DNA of 10,302 nt from Nanobdellota archaeon (GCA_030695685.1 JAUYPT010000052.1:1-10302); one strand, 5' to 3'. Positions 1 through 8,116 are shown, counted from the first letter of the stretch. The notes: generated from the sequence alone by a model not told the origin. A program made the numbers and translations.

Positions 1-1649
1 TTACGGCTGTTGCTGCGTTCATCCTGCGTTTGATACGCCAGCCGCAAATTCTCGCCTATGTACTCGTAGGCATTTTGATCACACCTATTTTGAAAATTAT
101 TACTGATACAAGTATCATTGAATCCATGTCAGCTATCGGCATTGCCTTCCTGTTGTTCCTCGTCGGAATGGAAATGGATCTTAAAGCGTTAAAAAGTGTT
201 GCTTTAATCTCCACATTTGGCGGCACAATTCAATTGATACTCCTGTTCATCCTCGGATATATCATCTCACTATTGCTTGGCTTTCTCAATCTGGAAGCAG
301 CTTATATCGGCTTAATGCTGTCATTTTCATCAACGATGATTGCGATGAAATTAATTTCCGATAAAAAACAGCTCAACACCCTTCATGGCCGGATCGTTAT
401 CGGAATGTTATTAGTCGAAGATCTGATCGCTATTTTTGTCATTTCCCTGCTTTCGTCCATCGACAGCATATCATTAGCATTTATTGGCGTTGCCTTCGTT
501 AAATTTTTCGTGCTTTTTTCTTTTGCATATATGGCCAGTAAATACATTTTCCCACGCCTTTTCCACTTCGCAGCGAAACATCAGGAGCTTTTACTGATTA
601 TGTCTCTAGCCGTCTGCTTCCTCTTTTCTCTCGGCTTTTTTTATCTCGGATTTTCCATTGCTATTGGAGCATTTGTAGCAGGAGTGACGTTAGGTAATCT
701 CGATTACAATTTAGAAATTATTGGAAAAATGAGAAGCCTGCGTGATTTTTTTGCATTGCTGTTTTTTGTGTCCTTAGGAATGGGATTATCACTGGCAGTA
801 ATCAAAAATTTATGGGTTCCGCTAGTAGTGCTGACAATATTTATCGTTACTGTTAAGCCGCTCATTACCATGACACTCTGTTCCTTGTTTAAATACACTA
901 AAAAACCATCATTTTTGGTGGCAATTACACTTTCTGAAGTGGGAGAATTTGCCTTAATCATCGCTGCACAAGGTCTCGCTTTAGGCCATCTTTCTCAAGA
1001 AATTTTTTCATTGACGGTCTTAATCACTATTTTTACTATTATGGTAACAACCTATTTACTGCAGTACGATGCCTGGGTTTACAAGAAATTAGAAAAACTG
1101 CTGGGCATCTTTGACCGCTTCACAACCAAAGGATTAGAGTATCTTCCAACGAATGTTACTCCTACCATTATCCTCTGTGGCCACAACCGAATAGGCTATA
1201 GTGTGCTTCAAAAATTAATGCCAGTAAAGAAGAAAGTATTAGTTGTTGATTATAACCCGGAAGTAATTTCAGAAATGGTCCAGGACGGATTCCACTGCCT
1301 TTATGGAGATATAACCGATGAAGAAATCCTGGAGCGGATGAATCTTAAAAAAATAACGATGTTAATATCAACCGTGCCGGAATTAAATGATAATCTTATT
1401 GTCGTGCGAAAAACACGGGAAGTAAACAAGAAGGCAAAAATTATTGTTACTGCCGTTACGATTGATGATTCTTTAAAATTATATGAGCATGGGGCAGATT
1501 ATGTCATTATGCCTCATTTCTTGGGGGGAGAGCATGTTTCCAGCCTGATTAATAATGTACGGAAAAGAAAACTAAATTTAAATCTGGAAAAATTAGATCA
1601 TATTAAGCATCTCAAGCATCGGAAAGGGCTTGGGCATATGCATTGGTAA
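1..1649 (+). CDS. CPA2-family cation:proton antiporter with C-terminal RCK (TrkA-N) domain, 5'-partial
   Basis: A membrane antiporter of the KefB/KefC/NapA type (monovalent cation:proton antiporter-2), expected to move K+ or Na+ against H+ across the cytoplasmic membrane. The reading frame is open from base 3 (codons reading TAVAAFILRLIRQPQILAYV), which matches the first-helix region of this family, so the gene starts upstream of the window and the TTG at 30 is not its start. About eleven hydrophobic segments follow. Family signatures are LSFSSTMIAMKL, the VEDL acidic motif in the ion-translocation region (about visible codons 128-131) and the SEVGEFALI segment. After a linker, PTIILCGHNRIG begins a Rossmann-like RCK N domain (about codons 368-510), with VVDYNP ending strand 2 and GDITDEE following; this should bind NAD(H) and gate transport. 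No RCK_C domain is visible. The glycine motif reads GHNRIG rather than the usual GxGxxG. Ion specificity cannot be read from sequence. Confidence 0.88.
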   Translation, partial: TAVAAFILRLIRQPQILAYVLVGILITPILKIITDTSIIESMSAIGIAFLLFLVGMEMDLKALKSVALISTFGGTIQLILLFILGYIISLLLGFLNLEAAYIGLMLSFSSTMIAMKLISDKKQLNTLHGRIVIGMLLVEDLIAIFVISLLSSIDSISLAFIGVAFVKFFVLFSFAYMASKYIFPRLFHFAAKHQELLLIMSLAVCFLFSLGFFYLGFSIAIGAFVAGVTLGNLDYNLEIIGKMRSLRDFFALLFFVSLGMGLSLAVIKNLWVPLVVLTIFIVTVKPLITMTLCSLFKYTKKPSFLVAITLSEVGEFALIIAAQGLALGHLSQEIFSLTVLITIFTIMVTTYLLQYDAWVYKKLEKLLGIFDRFTTKGLEYLPTNVTPTIILCGHNRIGYSVLQKLMPVKKKVLVVDYNPEVISEMVQDGFHCLYGDITDEEILERMNLKKITMLISTVPELNDNLIVVRKTREVNKKAKIIVTAVTIDDSLKLYEHGADYVIMPHFLGGEHVSSLINNVRKRKLNLNLEKLDHIKHLKHRKGLGHMHW

Positions 1650-1662
1650 AATCAACACAAAC

Positions 1663-1672
1663 ATTTTAAAAG
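1663..1672 (+). promoter_or_regulatory. TATA box for the NOG1-like GTPase gene
   Basis: ATTTTAAAAG centred about 27 bases before the ATG at 1695, with no Shine-Dalgarno-like sequence between. The spacing predicts a transcript that begins at or next to the start codon (leaderless). Confidence 0.55.
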
Positions 1673-1694
1673 CTGCCCTCTTCTTATCATAGTT

Positions 1695-2657
1695 ATGAAC
1701 TTTCAGAAAATAGCTCCTGTAGATTCAAGCAATACTATTCTCAATACCGCATTCAAAAAAGCGCGGGAGAAAGGCATAGAAAAAAATCTTACCGGAAACT
1801 GGCTGCAAATTATCCGTAAAAAAGAATCGTTAAAATTAGATATTATCAATGATTCCATCAATTCAACATTACAGAAGATGGGGTCATCATTTCCCAGCTT
1901 TAATGCCTTGCCCGCTTTCTATCTTCAACTGACAAAATTAACATTAGATTATCCTTCTTTATTAAAATCGCTTGCTGCTCTTGACTGGGCGGCACAGAAA
2001 ATCAGGTCGCTGCATCGCGACTATGTTAAAAGAATAAACTATACCAAAGAACAAAGCATGATTAAAGACGTTTCCAAACAGTTCTATGGCCGTGTTTCTT
2101 CCATCCTCAAACAAATTAAAGTAAATTTAGAATATCTAGAGCAAGCACGAAGAGTAATGCGTACGTATCCTGATATTAAGGAGATGTTTACGGTGTGTGT
2201 TTATGGATTTCCAAATGTCGGAAAAACGACATTGCTCAACAAGTTAACTGGATCTAAAGCTGTTGTTGCGCCGTATGCATTTACGACAAAAAGCATTAAC
2301 AGCGGTTATATCACTGTTGCCGGACATAAAGTTCAAGTGCTGGATGTCCCAGGAACATTAGCCAGAGATGCAAAAACTAATCTTATCGAACTGCAGGCAG
2401 AACTGGTTGTTAATGAATTGGCAAATGTCATTATTTTTGTCTTTGATGTCAGTGAATACGGTGGCTATTCCGTTGAAAAACAGAAGAAATTGCTTCAGAA
2501 AATAAAAGAAAAAAAGAAAGTATTGATTTATCTCAGCAAGATCGATTTGGTAGAGGAGATTCCTGAGTTAAAGTATAAAGTATATTCTTTGGAGCAATTA
2601 AAAGAGATTATTGCGCAGGAAGCAGAACATTTTGCAACAGAGAAAAGCATAGTTTAA
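1695..2657 (+). CDS. nog1: NOG1-type GTPase (50S ribosome assembly)
   Basis: A GTPase of the Obg/NOG1 group. Eukaryotic NOG1 acts in large-subunit maturation, and archaeal members are assumed to do the same. The 320 residues fit the short archaeal form. Residues 1-165 are an alpha-helical NOG1 N-terminal domain (NFQKIAPV..., LDWAAQKIRSLHRDYVKRI, ARRVMRTYPDI leading into the G domain). The G domain then shows G1 GFPNVGKTT (171-179), G2 threonines in FTTKSI (about 196), G3 DVPG (217-220) and G4 SKID (281-284). The C-terminal extension of eukaryotic NOG1 is absent. Two motifs deviate: G3 has Val where DTPG is usual, and G4 has Ser where NKxD is usual. The start at 1695 sits at the predicted leaderless position behind a TATA box, and the next gene's TATA box overlaps this stop codon. 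Confidence 0.82.
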   Translation: MNFQKIAPVDSSNTILNTAFKKAREKGIEKNLTGNWLQIIRKKESLKLDIINDSINSTLQKMGSSFPSFNALPAFYLQLTKLTLDYPSLLKSLAALDWAAQKIRSLHRDYVKRINYTKEQSMIKDVSKQFYGRVSSILKQIKVNLEYLEQARRVMRTYPDIKEMFTVCVYGFPNVGKTTLLNKLTGSKAVVAPYAFTTKSINSGYITVAGHKVQVLDVPGTLARDAKTNLIELQAELVVNELANVIIFVFDVSEYGGYSVEKQKKLLQKIKEKKKVLIYLSKIDLVEEIPELKYKVYSLEQLKEIIAQEAEHFATEKSIV

Positions 2658-2661
2658 ATAG
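2652..2661 (+). promoter_or_regulatory. TATA box for the repeat/coiled-coil protein gene
   Basis: GTTTAAATAG is centred about 29 bases before the ATG at 2686 and overlaps the TAA stop (2655-2657) of the preceding GTPase gene. The downstream gene could therefore be transcribed separately despite the 28-base gap. Confidence 0.45.
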
Positions 2662-2685
2662 AATAAATCATCTCTTTCTGTAATC

Positions 2686-4299
2686 ATGAAGTCTGCATTG
2701 ATCAAGAAATTTTCACGAAAAAAACAGATCCATTCTCCCATTGCAGCATTACCGATAATAGCAGAAGAGAATGTTTCACTGCATTCCTGGAAACAAAAAG
2801 CTGCAAAACTCCATTTTCTCGACCAGGAATTAGATCTACTAAATCAAAAAATAGGCATCTTACAAAATGCTCCTCCACCAGAATATGTTCCAGGAAAAAA
2901 AACTCCTGAATCAGAAAAATCCGTTGCTGAAAAACTATCCGAAAAAAAAGCTCCTCTTATAATCAAAGTATCTACAGAGTATGCAGCCATCAGCCCTCGC
3001 GTCAACGCCATTACTGATCTTCTGGAGCGGTTAGAGCAGACAGAACTTGAAACAGGAAAGATGATCCGAGTTTCTCCAGTACTAGGAACCATAGAAGAAA
3101 ATACAGAGATTGACCTTCACTACCATTCTAATAACACACTGTTACTCCGGCTGCAGAGTGCAATACTCGAGCTGCAGCAAAAATGGAATGATACCCAGCA
3201 GCGCCTCCAGACAATCAAATCAGCACCACCGGAAGTCAAAGAAAATCTCTCCCGCATCGATAAGGAATTATCTCAAATGCGTACATTTGCACGTGCAAAA
3301 GGAAAAGTGATTAGTACAACTCATCCTCTGGAACATGAATTGGCCCCAAGTTGGGAGAGAATAAAGCAAACTCAAAACATAGAAAAAATAGCGCAGCAAA
3401 AAATGCAGAAAGTTCTCGCTGAAATCAGTTCACAGCCAAAGCCATACCAGGAAAAATTGTCAGCGATCAGTGATCAGCTATCAAATCTGAAACGCTCTCA
3501 GCTGCAGAAAGTACAGCGAGTTACGACTGCTCCAGAGACAGGCCACTATTCTTTATCTCCAAAAATACAGAAAAAAGCACGGCAGGAAGTTCAAAAAATA
3601 GTCAACAGTATTGACCAGGAAAACAAAAAAAAGGAGTTATCAGCCATCGATAAAGAATTATCAAAACTTCAGGAAACACAAACAGAAGACGTAAAAATAG
3701 TTACTGCTGTTCCAATCGCCGTACATCAATTTTCACCATCAACAAAGATACAAAAAAAAGCACGGAAAGAAGTTCAGAGAATAATCAAAAATATTAATCA
3801 ACAAAAAAGGACAGAGGAATTGTCAGCAATAAACACAGAACTTTCCCAACTGGATAAATCTCAGCCACAGAAGGTCAAGATCATTACAACTGCAGCTCTT
3901 GCTGGGCATCATACTATATCACCAGAAATAAAGAAAAAAGCAAAAAAAGAGATGAAACAAATACTTACAACAATTAACTCGCAAAAAAAGACAGACCAGT
4001 CATTATCAGAAATCGATGCAGAGCTTGCAAGTATTGAGGATATTCCTACAGCATCTGGAAAAATTATTCTCTCCATACCATCTGCAAAGGAAAAAAAGAC
4101 AGGAGGACAGAAATTAAAAGAAGCTGTGTTTGCCTTATTTAAACATCACAACACCAAAAAATCTTCTCCATTCTCCAGCCAAAAAACAAAGAACACACAT
4201 CATCGGCATAAAACTAAATCACGCAATGAGGAATTAACCAACATTGATAAAATGTTGCAGAAAATAACACAAGATTTGGCAGAAGAAAAAAATGGATAG
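2686..4299 (+). CDS. Lys/Gln-rich coiled-coil protein with ~60-residue tandem repeats, function unknown
   Basis: I do not recognise a family. The 537 residues have no signal peptide or membrane segment and are rich in Lys, Gln, Glu, Ser and Thr, with heptad-like stretches (for example HFLDQELDLLNQKIGIL near the start and LLRLQSAILELQQKWNDTQQRLQTI around 150-175). The centre is repetitive: three units of about 60 residues begin near residues 258, 318 and 379. Each runs LSAI-x-x-(E/Q)LS-x-L, then K(I/V)-x-(T/A)-x-x, a His, SP, KIQKKARxEVQxI and a Lys-rich end. Weaker LSRIDKELS (188), LSEIDAEL (440) and LTNIDKML (near the C-terminus) pieces suggest more decayed copies. The C-terminus is very basic (KTKNTHHRHKTKS). 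It is probably an elongated cytoplasmic protein, perhaps scaffold or nucleic-acid binding, but that is inference. It converges on the L10e gene with 12 bases between stops. Confidence 0.75.
   Translation: MKSALIKKFSRKKQIHSPIAALPIIAEENVSLHSWKQKAAKLHFLDQELDLLNQKIGILQNAPPPEYVPGKKTPESEKSVAEKLSEKKAPLIIKVSTEYAAISPRVNAITDLLERLEQTELETGKMIRVSPVLGTIEENTEIDLHYHSNNTLLLRLQSAILELQQKWNDTQQRLQTIKSAPPEVKENLSRIDKELSQMRTFARAKGKVISTTHPLEHELAPSWERIKQTQNIEKIAQQKMQKVLAEISSQPKPYQEKLSAISDQLSNLKRSQLQKVQRVTTAPETGHYSLSPKIQKKARQEVQKIVNSIDQENKKKELSAIDKELSKLQETQTEDVKIVTAVPIAVHQFSPSTKIQKKARKEVQRIIKNINQQKRTEELSAINTELSQLDKSQPQKVKIITTAALAGHHTISPEIKKKAKKEMKQILTTINSQKKTDQSLSEIDAELASIEDIPTASGKIILSIPSAKEKKTGGQKLKEAVFALFKHHNTKKSSPFSSQKTKNTHHRHKTKSRNEELTNIDKMLQKITQDLAEEKNG
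3457..4002 (+). repeat. Three tandem ~60-codon repeats inside the coiled-coil gene
   Basis: Units at about 3457-3636, 3637-3819 and 3820-4002. Each starts with codons for LSAI and contains SP-x-x-KIQKKARxEVQ or a close variant (SPEIKKKAKKEMKQ in the third). The protein pattern is conserved more clearly than the DNA, which suggests an old duplication held by selection rather than a recent slippage event. Confidence 0.7.
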
Positions 4300-4311
4300 T
4301 TTGACTCTATT

Positions 4312-4833
4312 TTAAATGGATGGAGAGATAATTCTGCAGCCGCAGGGTAACTTGGTTGCAGCCCGCTGCAGTGCTTCCCTGCCCAGCTTAAGGTTTTCTT
4401 TATTGATCTTAAGTTCCATGACCGTCTGGCCTTCTTTCACTCTGGCAGCACAGCCTATCGTTTTACCGTAGGACTTCTGCATACCTGTACTCATCCGGTC
4501 AGCACCTGCCCCGGCTGCCAATGGGTTTTCCCGAAGGACATGGAATGGAAAAATCTTTAATCGAAGATGATAATTCGTTCCGATTGTTTTTTCTAACATT
4601 CGATTGGACGTCATTCTCGCAGATTCAATGGAATTCTGGCGTATATTCATGCTTCTGTTAACTACCAGCTGCAGGACATGATCATATTTTTTCCGTGAGT
4701 CTCCCATATCAAATTTAACGATCTTTAGCTGAGGAAATCCTCCCCGGACATAGTTCTTATTAGTATATTTGCTAATGCGGGTGTACGGCCGCTTTAAGTT
4801 CTGATATGCTGCAAATTTTCGTAATCGTGCCAT
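4312..4833 (-). CDS. rpl10e: Large-subunit ribosomal protein L10e (uL16)
   Basis: The archaeal/eukaryotic form of uL16, which binds 23S rRNA near the central protuberance and the A-site region of the large subunit. All 173 residues are present, a normal archaeal length. Recognisable stretches are the N-terminal RPYTRISKYTNKNYVRGG, then KFDMGDSRKKYDHVLQLV, the positively charged central part (IRQNSIESARMTSNRML), FPFHVLRENPLAAGAGADRMSTGMQKSYGK carrying the conserved loop region, and a C-terminal LPCGCRI. The ATG at 4833 is about 27 bases downstream of a strong TATA box, so the start is well supported and the mRNA is probably leaderless. This gene is one of the clearest markers that the DNA is archaeal. 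Confidence 0.96.
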   Translation of the reverse strand: MARLRKFAAYQNLKRPYTRISKYTNKNYVRGGFPQLKIVKFDMGDSRKKYDHVLQLVVNRSMNIRQNSIESARMTSNRMLEKTIGTNYHLRLKIFPFHVLRENPLAAGAGADRMSTGMQKSYGKTIGCAARVKEGQTVMELKINKENLKLGREALQRAATKLPCGCRIISPSI

Positions 4834-4853
4834 TATTTATACCAGAAGAGGGA

Positions 4854-4865
4854 TTATTTATAAAG
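4854..4865 (-). promoter_or_regulatory. TATA box for the L10e gene
   Basis: On the minus strand it reads TCTTTATAAATA, centred about 27 bases before the ATG at 4833. It lies in the 60-base gap between the upstream unknown gene and L10e. No ribosome-binding site is present, consistent with a leaderless mRNA. Confidence 0.65.
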
Positions 4866-4893
4866 ATTTTGCTAAAGTAAAGCATATCAAATT

Positions 4894-5907
4894 TTAACGA
4901 GAAGAAGGCATCAGTTCCTTGACCTTCCTCTCAAACATATTAGCATCGATTGGTTCAACACGGCCATTGTGATACAACTTCCAATAATTATGCCATTTCA
5001 AAAATCTTTTTGATTGATCACCTAACCCAATGATAACACAATCGCTTGAAATGAGTGTAACTTTCTGGTATTTCAGGTCTCTTGTAATATATTCCTTTAC
5101 GATAAATCGAGTATATTCAACAGGTTCACAAGGAAGTGATGTTGGTTCTTGCAGTTCCATCACACCTGTCTTAGAATTTCTCGTACGGACACCGCTCATG
5201 CGAGGCTTGCTCTCATCTGTTAAATACTTCACGATAATATCTCGTTCAATCAGGCCATTGGAATGAAAAGTATCAGAATAGGTTATTCCTCCATAATCCC
5301 TGCCATTATAGTTATAGGGCATATTGCCAGGATGATCCAGCTCAAACCACGATAATTTTTCTTTACTCTTTAAAAGTCGGGTAAATGTTGGTTTTCGGAG
5401 ATGACTTCCGAGTATAAAACCTATTATCTCTATCATCGTTGCTGTCCAATAAAATCCACTTCCTTGCTTTGCAGTTGCTTTCTCTTCAGGCGTTAATATT
5501 TCCTGAGCAAGAGAATCTAGCTGCTGACGATAAGCCTGCCGTTGTACTGCTATTTTCATGATCTGCGTTTCAATAGAAGCATATTTCCAACCGAAACCAA
5601 ATCCTTTAACAAATTTTTGTACAGTATTAACATAATTAAATGGAGACGTTAACTTGCCGAGGACTGATCCGAAAATTTTCCCAACTCTTTCACTACCTAC
5701 TTTTAGATAGAATGGACACATATTAGTCACAACAAGATCTTCTTCTTTCTTTGTTAACATGGTTTTCCAGATCTCATTTACGTGTTCATCGTTCCAACTA
5801 TAACTGCTAAAGCAGCCCCGCTTCTTCTCTTCATTAATTATTTTATATTCCAGCCAGCCTGCTTTTTGTGCTTCCGTAAAACCAGTGATAAAATCATCCA
5901 GTGCCAT
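4894..5907 (-). CDS. Conserved-looking hypothetical protein, 337 residues
   Basis: I do not recognise this family and give no function. The product begins MALDDFITGFTEAQKAGW from the ATG at 5907; a TTG two codons upstream is less likely, because the ATG lies about 25 bases after a TATA box. The N-terminal half is mixed alpha-helical, with KFVKGFGFGWKYASIETQIMKIAVQRQAYRQQLDSLAQEIL as a likely long helix. One hydrophobic stretch (ATMIEIIGFILG, around residue 160) is too short and isolated to be a sure membrane segment. The second half looks beta-rich (YNYNGRDYGGITYSDTF, EYTRFIVKEYITRDLKYQKVTLISSD), ending in a WHNYWKLYHNGRVEPIDANMFERKVKEL tail. Cysteines are scattered without a metal-site spacing. 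It sits between argS and the L10e gene on the same strand, 45 bases after argS, with its own promoter. Confidence 0.7.
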   Translation of the reverse strand: MALDDFITGFTEAQKAGWLEYKIINEEKKRGCFSSYSWNDEHVNEIWKTMLTKKEEDLVVTNMCPFYLKVGSERVGKIFGSVLGKLTSPFNYVNTVQKFVKGFGFGWKYASIETQIMKIAVQRQAYRQQLDSLAQEILTPEEKATAKQGSGFYWTATMIEIIGFILGSHLRKPTFTRLLKSKEKLSWFELDHPGNMPYNYNGRDYGGITYSDTFHSNGLIERDIIVKYLTDESKPRMSGVRTRNSKTGVMELQEPTSLPCEPVEYTRFIVKEYITRDLKYQKVTLISSDCVIIGLGDQSKRFLKWHNYWKLYHNGRVEPIDANMFERKVKELMPSSR

Positions 5908-5925
5908 GCTCAAAGAGAAGAAGAG

Positions 5926-5937
5926 TTATTTAAAAAG
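5926..5937 (-). promoter_or_regulatory. TATA box for the 337-residue hypothetical gene
   Basis: The minus-strand reading is CTTTTTAAATAA, centred about 25 bases before the ATG at 5907 and inside the 44-base gap after argS. It supports the ATG rather than the upstream TTG as the start codon. Confidence 0.5.
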
Positions 5938-5951
5938 ATTACGGGAACGAA

Positions 5952-7634
5952 TCACATTCTTTCCGGTGCTGTTATCCCAAGCAGGCTTAAACCTGTATCT
6001 AAAACCTGCCGTACGCAGTCAACCAATAACAGCCTTGCTTTCATCAATTCCAGGTCATCAGAAATCACGGGAGTGCTATGATAAAAATCATTAAAACCTT
6101 GCGATAGGGAAATAAGGTAATGGCACAGCAAATGAGGTTTATAATGCTGCGCCGCAGCGTCTACTTTTTGAGGGAAATCAGCAAGTAATTTTACGAGTAA
6201 ATGTTCCTGCGGCTGAACAAGCAGGTTAAATTGTACCTTCCCTGTTGATTTTTTTGCCTTTCGCAGGATAGAGCACGCCCGAGCATGCGTATATTGAACA
6301 TAAGGCCCGGTTTCACCATCGAAATTTAATGATTCTTCCGGGTTAAAAGTAATATCCTTAACTGTATCCGACCGCAGCAGGAAAAATTTCAGTGCTGCTT
6401 GGGAGATAAATTCCGCGCGTTTTTTAATTTCAGCAGAAGAAAGTGCAGAATAACGTTTCGTAACTTCTTGTCTTGCAAGCAGCGCCACTTCTTCCATAAT
6501 GTCATCAGCGTCGACAACTGTTCCTTCCCTTGATTTCATTCTTCCTGATGGAAGATGTACAAGGCCATAACTGAGATGATGCATCTTTGATGCATATGGT
6601 TTTCGTAATAATTTCAAAATTGTAAACAGCTGCTGAAAATGCAGCTGCTGTTCTGACGCAACAACATAAATCATCTGATCAAATGTAAAGTCATGATAAC
6701 GAAGCGCTGCTAAATACATATCTTGAGTGATGTACAACGATGTTTCATCACCCCGAAGCAGGATTTTATCAGAAACCCCATATTTTTGAAGCGGTGCAAT
6801 AACAGCGCCGCTTGAATCTTTCACAAACACTTTTTGTTTCAGGCCTTCTTGGACAAGCTCTTTGCCTTTCTCATAATAATCTGATTCAAAATATTCTTTT
6901 TCAAACTGTATGCCTAAACGATGGTAGGTCTCTTTAAAACCTTTCAGAACCCAAGTCGTCATTTTTTTCCATAGTGCCCTTGTCGTTCGATCGCCGCGTT
7001 CCCATTGTACAAGCATCTCCTGTGCTTCTTTCTGCAATCCCGGGTCATGGTCTGCTTTTTGGGCAAAAAGAACATAATAATCACCGACAAAATGATCTCC
7101 TTTCTTATCCGGTTTTTTATTCTTTCCCCATTTTTGGTAGGCAAGCATGGACTGGCAGATGTGAATGCCACGGTCATTGATGATATTAACCGCATGAACC
7201 CGGTTCCCGCGAAAGGCTAAAATTTTAGCAGTAGCGTTCCCTAATGCTATATTTCGTAAATGACCCAGGTGCAGCGGCTTATTTGTATTAGGGCCGCAAT
7301 ATTCAATGACAACATTTTTCTTTTCCTTGCCAGAACCATATTTTTTCTTCGTTTTGTGTATTGACTGCAACGTTTCTTCCGCTAACCCTGCCGATTTTAC
7401 AAAGAAATTAAGATACGGACCGACAACCTCTATTTTGGCTATAAAAGCGGGAAGCTTTTGAGATAGAATTTGTTGTAACTTTTCCGCTTCCTGATGAGGA
7501 TTTTTTCCTAATGTAAAGCAGGGAAAAGCATAGTCGCCTAGTTTAGGATCAGGAGGAACGGTAAGAAGCAGTTCTACATCTTTGGCATTAAAAGTAGTTT
7601 GTTTTGAAATTAACAAAGCAATCTCGTGTTTCAT
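5952..7634 (-). CDS. argS: Arginyl-tRNA synthetase (class I)
   Basis: Charges tRNA-Arg with arginine using ATP. The 560 residues cover all domains: an N-terminal additional domain (about 1-85; PPDPKLGDYAFPCFTLGK is typical), the Rossmann catalytic core with the HIGH motif as PLHLGHLRN (H122-H125) preceded by EYCGPNTNK, and an ArgS-typical GDETSLYITQDMYLA (about 295-309). The KMSK-loop region reads GRMKSREGTVVDADD (364-378), and the DALR anticodon-binding domain starts near GETGPYVQYTHARA (440 onward). The KMSK position is non-canonical (RMKSRE) in place of the KMSTRKG form. As far as I recall, the NTNKPLHLGH plus MKSREGTVVDADD combination is more familiar from some bacterial ArgS proteins, so the gene may have been exchanged between domains. 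The ATG at 7634 follows a TATA box by about 27 bases. Confidence 0.96.
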   Translation of the reverse strand: MKHEIALLISKQTTFNAKDVELLLTVPPDPKLGDYAFPCFTLGKNPHQEAEKLQQILSQKLPAFIAKIEVVGPYLNFFVKSAGLAEETLQSIHKTKKKYGSGKEKKNVVIEYCGPNTNKPLHLGHLRNIALGNATAKILAFRGNRVHAVNIINDRGIHICQSMLAYQKWGKNKKPDKKGDHFVGDYYVLFAQKADHDPGLQKEAQEMLVQWERGDRTTRALWKKMTTWVLKGFKETYHRLGIQFEKEYFESDYYEKGKELVQEGLKQKVFVKDSSGAVIAPLQKYGVSDKILLRGDETSLYITQDMYLAALRYHDFTFDQMIYVVASEQQLHFQQLFTILKLLRKPYASKMHHLSYGLVHLPSGRMKSREGTVVDADDIMEEVALLARQEVTKRYSALSSAEIKKRAEFISQAALKFFLLRSDTVKDITFNPEESLNFDGETGPYVQYTHARACSILRKAKKSTGKVQFNLLVQPQEHLLVKLLADFPQKVDAAAQHYKPHLLCHYLISLSQGFNDFYHSTPVISDDLELMKARLLLVDCVRQVLDTGLSLLGITAPERM

Positions 7635-7655
7635 CGAAAATACAAAACCAAAAGC

Positions 7656-7665
7656 ATTTATAATA
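7656..7665 (-). promoter_or_regulatory. TATA box for argS
   Basis: Minus-strand reading TATTATAAAT, centred about 27 bases before the ATG at 7634, in the 53-base gap after the small membrane-protein gene. A leaderless argS transcript is predicted. Confidence 0.6.
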
Positions 7666-7687
7666 TTTTGGGAGGATATTTTGAGAT

Positions 7688-8026
7688 TTACTGTTTCTTC
7701 CCGTTTTTAGGGTTTTCTTCCGCCTTGTATTTTGTGCCCTTAAGATACTGGAGTGCTTTGGTCAAAAACCCTTTTTTCTCGGCAGAATGGCGAACTCCAT
7801 AATGCATATTGAGCTGGTCCAGATCATAACGAATATCTTTCAAAATCTTTACTTTCTGCCGTTCGTAGCGCACCCTCATAATCAGAAGAACAACGTAGAG
7901 AATAAGAATACCTCCACCAATAAAGCTTAATGCCTCCAGATAAGGCTGGAGAAGATCAATCATAGGTTGAAGTATAGTATCAACATCAACGCCTAATGCC
8001 TCTAGTGGAACTGCTAATAATGCCAT
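7688..8026 (-). CDS. Small single-pass membrane protein, function unknown
   Basis: A 112-residue protein starting MALLAVPLEALGVDVD from the ATG at 8026. An in-frame ATG at 8116 would add 30 polar residues, but a clear TATA box sits only 28 bases before 8026, inside that longer frame, so the inner ATG is preferred. One strong membrane helix, about residues 33-51 (LSFIGGGILILYVVLLIMR), is followed by a basic juxtamembrane segment and then KILKDIRYDLDQLNMHYGV, a helical stretch that looks conserved. The tail is Lys-rich (GTKYKAEENPKNGKKQ). The positive charge after the helix predicts a cytoplasmic C-terminus. I do not recognise a named family. It lies 53 bases upstream of argS on the same strand. 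Confidence 0.75.
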   Translation of the reverse strand: MALLAVPLEALGVDVDTILQPMIDLLQPYLEALSFIGGGILILYVVLLIMRVRYERQKVKILKDIRYDLDQLNMHYGVRHSAEKKGFLTKALQYLKGTKYKAEENPKNGKKQ

Positions 8027-8048
8027 TATAAATGTGAAAGAGTTATTG

Positions 8049-8058
8049 TTTTTATAAG
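8049..8058 (-). promoter_or_regulatory. TATA box for the small membrane-protein gene
   Basis: Minus-strand CTTATAAAAA centred about 28 bases before the ATG at 8026. It decides the start codon, because it falls within the extra 30 codons of the longer reading frame. Confidence 0.6.
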
Positions 8059-8116
8059 TTTCGTCTCGTAAGAATTTCATTTTTTCTAAACTGTACGCTT
8101 GATTTGGGAATATCAT

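Noticed and set aside
30..32. TTG at 30 as the start of the antiporter.
   Set aside because: The frame is open to the window edge and the upstream codons match the family's first helix, so the gene is cut by the window.
5782..6094. Two plus-strand open frames across the argS/unknown-gene junction.
   Set aside because: They are antisense to argS and the 337-residue gene, lack promoters and have no recognisable protein pattern.
6959..7220. Overlapping short open frames on both strands within argS.
   Set aside because: They lie entirely inside a well-conserved ArgS coding region and are shadows of it.
8027..8116. A 30-residue N-terminal extension of the small membrane protein (ATG at 8116).
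   Set aside because: A TATA box at 8049-8058 points to transcription starting at about 8026, and the extension is polar with no recognisable signal.
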